This document shows positions 60,920 to 64,000 of a stretch of 64,000 bases of DNA, in pieces. The DNA lies in the NCBI RefSeq assembly GCF_040581485.1, contig NC_090132.1, forward strand, positions 9,869,001 through 9,933,000, in the 5' to 3' direction. This DNA is from Linepithema humile (lineage: Eukaryota; Arthropoda; Insecta; Hymenoptera; Formicidae). The first letter of the stretch is position 1. Every line of letters begins with the position of its first letter. Below the pieces are notes generated by a model that saw only the letters and a program-made list of their open reading frames with translations, ran no database searches and was not told where the DNA came from. The position numbers and the translations under genes were made by a program.

Positions 60920-63468
60920 AAAGATTTCTGCTCGGCGTGGAAATGTCTATCGAAATCCTCCGGGATTCTTTCGAGATCTTCGTATCTAAGCACAACGTCA
61001 CGATTTGTATTGTTACATTTGTTGCAGCGTTAACAGAGTATACAAGCATTCGAAGCATTCAAACGAGGTTGCAAAATTTAATATTAATTTATTGAATTGA
61101 TTAAATTAATCAATTAAAAAATTTGTTTGCGTAAAAATATCATACGTGTGGTAATAAATAAAAAAATTTAAGTTATTTATTTGTAAAAAAGCCACCTGAT
61201 AATTGTAAAATAAATGTTACGATTTTTGCCATAGAAATTACATCAAAATTATAGGTAGTTATATTTCATAAATCGATACATATTTGATAAATATAAGGCG
61301 AAAGCTACATGATGTTGTCGTACCTGGGTGGCTTGTCCTTGTTTATCCGTCTCTCCATCTCCTGATGTCGACGATAATCCTCGTCTTCGCGCAAACGCCT
61401 CTCTAGGTTCTTCGAGGCCGCCTGCAACTCCTCGAACTTCGATCTTCGCTCACGCCCAGAAGCCAAAATCGTTGTATACTTGGACTCATCCTCTTGAAAA
61501 ACTTCCCTTCGCGATAGCGCCGTTTCTTCCCTAGGTTTACTTTCGGACGATTTTTTCTGATCACAGCTGTTGGATTCGTTCTCTTTTGTGAACTTTGATG
61601 ATTGATGTCTAAATAAAAATGCAACTCATTTTAGTGTCGAAAAAGCACACTAAAATTACATTACTTCTCATCTTTATAATTCGTTTATAAAATGCGTTTC
61701 TTGCGTCAACAGATTGTTACTAAAGAATTTACTCGTAGTTAAATATTAAATAAATGCAAGAGATGAAAATAAGCAATTTAAAAAATTGCAACTGTTCAAA
61801 CTAAATTTTCTTCCAAGTGAGAATATTTTGTTTAGAAAATAAATATCGAAATATTGTGTATTCTAATAAAATAAATAAATTTTCTGTCGTTTTCGCGAAA
61901 AGTATTGTTAACTTTCTCGTAATATGCACTTATTTTTTTCAATTTTATATCATGACAATTTTGATTAAAAAAGGAGTGCATCAGCAGTTCCGAGAATGCC
62001 TACGTATTCTCGTCTCTAGTTATTTAGGTTGTCGAGATCGAGTCTGAAACTAAGCTTCGTTTAACGAACCTATCGTGAACGTAATCGTCCGTAATATCTT
62101 GCTTCAAGTCAATTCGAACCAAAGCTCAAACATGCTACTAATTTGCATTCAAGTAGTACGCTTTATGATCGAGCGCAACAAGATTCTATGTTTGATTAAT
62201 TTTTATACAGATTATTTAAAATAGGTATTCATTGCCGAAAATAACGTATTCTCTATATATGGTGTTAACGTCGTCTTATTATTTGCAACAATCGTGTGCA
62301 ATAGGATGTAACATAATCATTTTTTCAAGATTAAAAAAATATATCAGATGATACAAATGATATGATTACCTATTAGGCCGCGATACCGTAGTCGCGGTCG
62401 GTCGTTGACGAACATCCACTCGGCCATTCGAATCCTCGAATTTCGCCTCGGCGCTATTAATAATTCTCTCGTGAAGCCTTTTCTCAAGGTCTAAAGAGGC
62501 TTTCTGCAAATCCTCAAAGCTCGACTTTTGCACGAGTTTATGTTCTTCCTGGAAGTTTGCACGCTCGAAGTCAACCGTGAAATCGTTATGCTCGTTCGTT
62601 CCCCGCGCATCTTTTCCGTTATAACTCGACAAATAATCCTGCAATCCGTAAATAGATTTGTTAGTAATAGAAATAGATAGTTGTTGGTAATAAAAATCCA
62701 TGCGCCTTAAATTAATAAGTAATTCTAAATTATACATTTTATTATCGAATAAATACATAATTAATCTAGTATTATAACTCGGTTCGGCTAGATTAAATCG
62801 TGTAAAAATAAATTCTATTTTTAATTTATTAAATTAAAAATAGATAGTTGTTGGTAATAAAAATCCATGCGCCTTAAATTAATAAGTAATTCTAAATTAT
62901 ATATTTTATTATCGAATAAATACATAATTAATCTAGTATTATAACTCGGTTCGGCTAGATTAAATCGTGTAAAAATAAATTCTATTTTTAATTTATTAAA
63001 TTAAAAATAGATAGTTGTTGGTAATAAAAATCCATGCGCCTTAAATTAATAAGTAATTCTAAATTATATATTTTGTTATCGAATAAATACATAATTAATC
63101 TAGTATTATAACTCGGTTCGGCTAGATTAAATCGTGTAAAAATAAATTCTATTTTTAATTTATTAAATTCGTTCTATAGACGATAAAAAACAGAATCTCG
63201 ATTGTAAATCTGCCAAGACAACAAATATCACCTGCTGATTTTCATTTTGATTTTTGAAAGGACCCAAGTCTATAAGTTTTGGATTTGTCGAGTCCACGCT
63301 GTTCCACGCAGTCGGCATCACTGATGAAGGTGCAGACGAGCCATCGCTCGCCTTGCGACGATTTACTTGGTTATCTTGTCTAGTCGTAGGTTGCAAGGGT
63401 ATAGGTTTCTCATTTTTACTTCTCTTCGGGATCGCTGGTGGCCTCAACGGAATCGGGGGTGGTGCTAC
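50356..63468 (-). CDS. Corin: Corin-like type II transmembrane serine protease, 17 exons, 5' end outside window
   Basis: Joined exons (minus strand, 5' to 3'): 63468-63232, 62638-62370, 61608-61324, 60985-60543, 59254-59127, 58907-58781, 57870-57713, 56853-56655, 56258-56106, 53173-52877, 52532-52391, 52252-52083, 51985-51796, 51617-51464, 51303-51180, 51001-50853, 50547-50356. They total 3,417 nt, giving 1,138 residues plus TAA; every junction is GT-AG and in phase. Residues counted from the first visible one: cytoplasmic tail 1-473, signal anchor about 474-495, Frizzled 537-650 with ten cysteines, LDLa 668-701 and 704-765, SRCR-like about 767-866, activation Arg886/Ile887, protease to 1138 with His929, Asp979, Ser1078 and Asp1072 in the S1 pocket. 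Vertebrate Corin cleaves pro-atrial natriuretic peptide at the cell surface and has two Frizzled and more LDLa modules; this is the reduced insect layout. The insect substrate is unknown. The promoter and N-terminus are not in the window. Confidence 0.93.
50853..51001 (-). CDS. Corin: Corin exon: S1-pocket segment of protease
   Basis: Residues 1026-1075; acceptor ctgtttcag, donor GCCAG|gtaagt. It contains [25 protein letters not shown], the usual lead-in to the catalytic serine. Asp1072, six residues before Ser1078, is the trypsin-type S1 aspartate, predicting cleavage after Arg or Lys. Confidence 0.95.
51180..51303 (-). CDS. Corin: Corin exon: protease core strand
   Basis: Residues 985-1025 plus one base; acceptor ttatattgcag, donor CTGATT|gtaaat. 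It encodes HLRPVCLP and the conserved CIVIGWGKK strand (the C-x-x-x-GWG of S1 proteases). The donor was placed by the phase needed to join DTD to SAEYEP in the next exon. Confidence 0.94.
51464..51617 (-). CDS. Corin: Corin exon: protease segment with catalytic aspartate
   Basis: Residues 933-984; acceptor ttgtgtctcag, donor TTTGAA|gtaagt. It contains [12 protein letters not shown] and HDNDVALFE; Asp979 is the charge-relay aspartate. The exon joins in frame to [17 protein letters not shown], the normal continuation of a chymotrypsin-fold protease. Confidence 0.95.
51796..51985 (-). CDS. Corin: Corin exon: activation site and catalytic histidine
   Basis: Residues 870-932 plus two bases; acceptor cctcggcag, donor GGAAA|gtaagt. 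C871 is placed to disulfide-link the stem to the protease after activation. The zymogen site is VQKR/IVGG (Arg886/Ile887), and the catalytic His929 lies in VLTASHC. Ser replaces the more common Ala in the TAAHC motif, a tolerated variation. Confidence 0.95.
52083..52252 (-). CDS. Corin: Corin exon: second half of scavenger-receptor-like domain
   Basis: Residues 813-869 plus one base; acceptor tatattttcag, donor GAATACG|gtaaat. It continues the SRCR-like fold with cysteines in FQRC and MVRLTC. The intron at its 3' end is needed: read-through would hit a stop within about 25 codons, while splicing gives CSEYACGRR, the expected join to the protease linker. Confidence 0.92.
52391..52532 (-). CDS. 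Corin: Corin exon: first half of scavenger-receptor-like domain
   Basis: Residues 766-812 plus two bases; acceptor tcgttttccag, donor GGTATAC|gtaagt. It encodes [16 protein letters not shown] and [11 protein letters not shown], matching the start and the VC..LGY core of a scavenger-receptor cysteine-rich (SRCR) domain. In membrane proteases this domain sits between the LDLa modules and the protease. Confidence 0.92.
52877..53173 (-). CDS. Corin: Corin exon: two LDL-receptor class A modules
   Basis: Residues 667-765 plus one base; acceptor cgtttgcacag, donor TATTGCT|gtaagt. Module 1 (668-701) is canonical: six cysteines, with the acidic calcium site near [13 protein letters not shown]. Module 2 (704-765) has its first cysteine at 704 and second at 738, separated by 33 residues with six consecutive Ser and a Ser/Lys/Thr-rich tract; the rest (HCGERRC, CDGVMDC, GQDERYC) is regular. 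LDLa modules normally have only a few residues between the first two cysteines. Confidence 0.93.
54046..54119. repeat. Short hairpin element, copy B (in Corin intron)
   Basis: A 74-bp foldback: outer arms CCAAAT...GTTGACAG and CTGTTAACATTTGG, inner perfect stem CAACAAATTTG / CAAATTTGTTG separated by two bases. On the minus strand it begins GTAAGCCAAATGTTAACA like copy A at 48781. Probably a very small MITE family. Confidence 0.65.
54247..54270. repeat. (GCGAAAGA)3 tandem repeat
   Basis: Three consecutive 8-bp units followed by a degenerate piece, inside the large Corin intron. Confidence 0.85.
55018..55055. repeat. (GA)n/(CAGA)n microsatellite
   Basis: Purine-only imperfect repeat of GAGACA and GA units within the large Corin intron. 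Read on the other strand it creates an artificial Ser-Leu repeat frame. Confidence 0.85.
56106..56258 (-). CDS. Corin: Corin exon: end of Frizzled domain
   Basis: Residues 616-666 plus one base; acceptor cgatttcag, donor ACCGG|gtaagt. [20 protein letters not shown] followed by PDEC gives the last three of ten Frizzled cysteines. The exon ends in a basic linker (EAARRAEKP) before the first LDLa module. Only one Frizzled domain is present between membrane and protease, against two in vertebrate Corin. Confidence 0.94.
56655..56853 (-). CDS. Corin: Corin exon: core of Frizzled domain
   Basis: Residues 550-615 plus one base; acceptor tcaatcgcag, donor GCCTCC|gtaaga. It contains the conserved core [14 protein letters not shown] with a glycosylation sequon (NYT), then cysteines in [17 protein letters not shown] and RPCRSLC, the usual spacing of Frizzled cysteines three to seven. 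Confidence 0.94.
57284..57297 (+). repeat. Homopolymer G14
   Basis: Fourteen consecutive guanines on the plus strand (cytosines in the Corin pre-mRNA). The tract is prone to length change and able to form G-quadruplex DNA. Confidence 0.9.
57713..57870 (-). CDS. Corin: Corin exon: stem and start of Frizzled domain
   Basis: Residues 497-549; acceptor ttgactgtag, donor CATAAG|gtaatg. After a linker it supplies the first two Frizzled cysteines (C537, C545) in the context [15 protein letters not shown], and joins directly to [14 protein letters not shown], a typical Frizzled cysteine-rich-domain opening. Confidence 0.93.
58781..58907 (-). CDS. Corin: Corin exon: signal-anchor transmembrane helix
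   Basis: Residues 455-496 plus one base; acceptor tgtctgctcag, donor TTTAAAA|gtgagt. A basic stretch (GRLRFRF) is followed by about 21 hydrophobic residues ([21 protein letters not shown]). A positively charged cytoplasmic flank before the helix and a cysteine-rich region after it is the topology of a type II membrane protein. An internal Met at residue 459 could start a short isoform lacking most of the tail, if an alternative promoter existed (inference). Confidence 0.92.
59127..59254 (-). CDS. Corin: Corin exon: juxtamembrane cytoplasmic segment
   Basis: Residues 412-454; acceptor ctttttag, donor CACAAA|gtaagt. It encodes a Ser/Thr-rich segment starting [15 protein letters not shown] and ending SLHHK, which runs straight into IIRDMTSS of the membrane-anchor exon. 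Phase fit on both sides supports inclusion, although the sequence has no family hallmark. Confidence 0.85.
59255..60542 (-). other. Corin intron (1.3 kb) upstream of the juxtamembrane exon
   Basis: Mixed composition, with no conserved domain-coding segment seen. An alternative promoter for a short-tailed form could lie here, but nothing in the sequence shows one. Confidence 0.6.
60543..60985 (-). CDS. Corin: Corin exon: cytoplasmic polyglutamine exon
   Basis: Residues 264-411 plus one base; acceptor ttgtgcttag, donor CCCAG|gtacgt. Largest exon of the visible gene. After [15 protein letters not shown] it has an uninterrupted run of 25 CAG codons, then a basic helix-like stretch and a Ser/Pro/Thr-rich low-complexity region ending HGKVP. 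The antisense frames through the run give artificial poly-Cys and poly-Ala proteins, which are not real. Confidence 0.9.
60841..60915 (-). repeat. (CAG)25 / polyglutamine run in Corin coding sequence
   Basis: Twenty-five uninterrupted CTG triplets on the plus strand, read as CAG (Gln, residues 288-312) on the coding strand. They are bounded by GAG (Glu) before and CAT (His) after. There is no interrupting CAA, so the tract is probably length-variable between individuals (inference). Confidence 0.97.
60986..62369 (-). other. Introns between cytoplasmic-tail exons
   Basis: Introns 60986-61323 (338 nt) and 61609-62369 (761 nt), AT-rich, with no element recognised. Coordinates include the exon between them. 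Confidence 0.65.
61324..61608 (-). CDS. Corin: Corin exon: cytoplasmic segment with second FEELQ motif
   Basis: Residues 169-263 plus two bases; acceptor atttttatttag, donor CCCAG|gtacga. It is strongly charged (Glu, Arg, Lys), with [17 protein letters not shown] at 61392-61442 matching the motif of the preceding exon, followed by an Asp/Glu/Arg-rich helix-like stretch. The frame joins without a break to [12 protein letters not shown] in the next exon. Confidence 0.88.
62370..62638 (-). CDS. Corin: Corin exon: cytoplasmic segment with first FEDLQ motif
   Basis: Residues 80-168 plus two bases of the next codon; acceptor gattgcag, donor AG|gtaatc. It is rich in charged residues and contains the motif [17 protein letters not shown] (62474-62524), which recurs in the next exon. 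It is probably helical or coiled coil (inference). The upstream intron carries the 167-bp tandem repeat. Confidence 0.88.
62671..63169. repeat. Three tandem copies of a 167-bp unit in a Corin intron
   Basis: Units at 62671-62837, 62838-63004 and 63005-63169. Copies differ at only about one or two positions each (for example tatacatttt / tatatatttt / tatatatttt, and attatcg to gttatcg in the third). They fill about 500 of the 593 nt of this intron. Each internal junction is palindromic: TCTATTTTTAATT, tatt-type spacer, AATTAAAAATAGA. Near identity means recent amplification or, less interestingly, an assembly effect. Confidence 0.96.
63232..63468 (-). CDS. Corin: Corin exon: proline-rich cytoplasmic segment (first exon visible)
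   Basis: Residues 1-79. The exon follows a CAG acceptor, is 79 whole codons and ends CAG|gtgata. It opens with a proline-rich stretch ([18 protein letters not shown]) holding PxxP motifs that could bind SH3 domains (inference), followed by a Ser/Asn/Gln-rich low-complexity region. It starts in phase 0 without an initiator, so at least one coding exon lies beyond position 64000. Confidence 0.85.
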
Positions 63469-64000
63469 CTGTGTCGATAATCAAGCAGCTCGTATCTCTT
63501 TACTATTTTATTTGAAATTTTTTTGACAATCAGAATAGTTTAATCCTTTTCTCATAAACACAATATTAATATTAATGATATATAAGGCTCTACTGATTAC
63601 TAAAATCAATTAAAATCAATAGGAGCGTAAAGAGCCACAATGCTAGTTCTTCGTGCGAAAGTTAAGATATATTTAAGTTAAAATTGTTTACATCAAATCA
63701 AACGTTTCAGCCTGCCATCAGGCCTTCTTCAGTGTACATTAATAATAATACAAATAAAAAGAAAAATTTACTCGCAAAATTCTACATAACGTGAAAGATG
63801 TGGAAGACGTTAAAATCATTCTTTCCACCCGATTGTAGTTCGGTAGAAAATAAGTTAGTATTGAATTAAATTCATGTCGAAGCGCTAGTCCACGTAGAGA
63901 GGACGAGGTGGAAAAACAGAGAACAGATAGTCTTTACATCTTACAAGTCAAAATCTTAATCTACAATATTAATAAATCTTCCGAATTTTTTACTTTTAGA
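63469..64000 (-). other. Partial Corin intron at the right edge
   Basis: AT-rich sequence upstream of the first visible exon. It contains the hairpin box at 63700-63740 and no further in-frame exon that I could find. The gene continues beyond the window. Confidence 0.6.
63700..63740 (-). mobile_element. Possible retroelement 3'-end remnant (hairpin box)
   Basis: On the minus strand the segment reads GAAGAAGGCCTGATGGCAGG followed by CTGAAACGTTTG. It has a 5-bp stem (GCCTG/CAGGC) and a CTGAAACGTT tail. Boxes of the general form GAAGA-GGCC-hairpin-GGC-GAAACG recur near 3' ends of some animal retroelements, from memory. No coding remnant is visible, so the call is tentative. Confidence 0.25.

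Noticed and set aside
60689..61033. Plus-strand poly-Cys and poly-Ala frames
   Set aside because: Antisense translations of the coding (CAG)25 tract in Corin.
61403..61624. 73-codon minus frame over the second FEELQ exon
   Set aside because: Wrong frame; the phase required by both neighbours and the repeated motif select another frame.

Overview
This is animal nuclear DNA: an AT-rich background carrying CpG-rich, GC-rich blocks, many microsatellites, short spliced exons and small inverted-repeat elements. The one gene recognised with confidence is an insect-type Corin (a type II transmembrane serine protease). The gene structure, CpG-rich mosaic and piggyBac-like TTAA element fit an insect, most probably a hymenopteran such as an ant. 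That assignment is inference; no marker gene proves it.

Right part (50,303-64,000, minus strand): seventeen consecutive exons were assembled by hand, with all splice sites GT-AG and all phases compatible. They encode the C-terminal 1,138 residues of a Corin-like protease; the 5' end lies beyond the right edge. Domain order is a long cytoplasmic tail (Pro-rich stretch, two copies of a charged FEELQ-type motif, a pure 25-glutamine run), a signal-anchor helix, one 10-cysteine Frizzled domain, two LDL-receptor class A modules (the second split by a Ser/Lys-rich insert), a scavenger-receptor-like domain, an activation site and a trypsin-like domain with an intact His/Asp/Ser triad. One intron holds three nearly identical 167-bp tandem copies. 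The intron at the right edge has a retroelement-like hairpin box.

Middle (about 40,340-50,300): AT-rich DNA with no supported gene. It holds a clear 528-bp non-autonomous piggyBac-like element flanked by TTAA, one member of a small hairpin family whose second copy lies in a Corin intron, and another inverted repeat.

Left part (1-40,340): about 40 kb without a recognisable protein gene. AT-rich sequence alternates with GC/CpG-rich blocks at about 14.0-15.7, 19.3-20.4, 24.5-26.6, 30.2-31.0 and 33.0-35.7 kb. Several isolated segments have good splice sites but stops in every frame (8,851-8,945; 39,599-39,697; a putative last exon from 40,275 with AATAAA). They may belong to a plus-strand non-coding transcript or to untranslated exons. 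A possible decayed gene (17.1-17.8 kb, minus), a tRNA-like 3' fragment (21.25 kb) and two strong hairpins (13.57 and 19.01 kb) are also present. Most long open frames in the GC-rich blocks overlap on both strands and look like chance.
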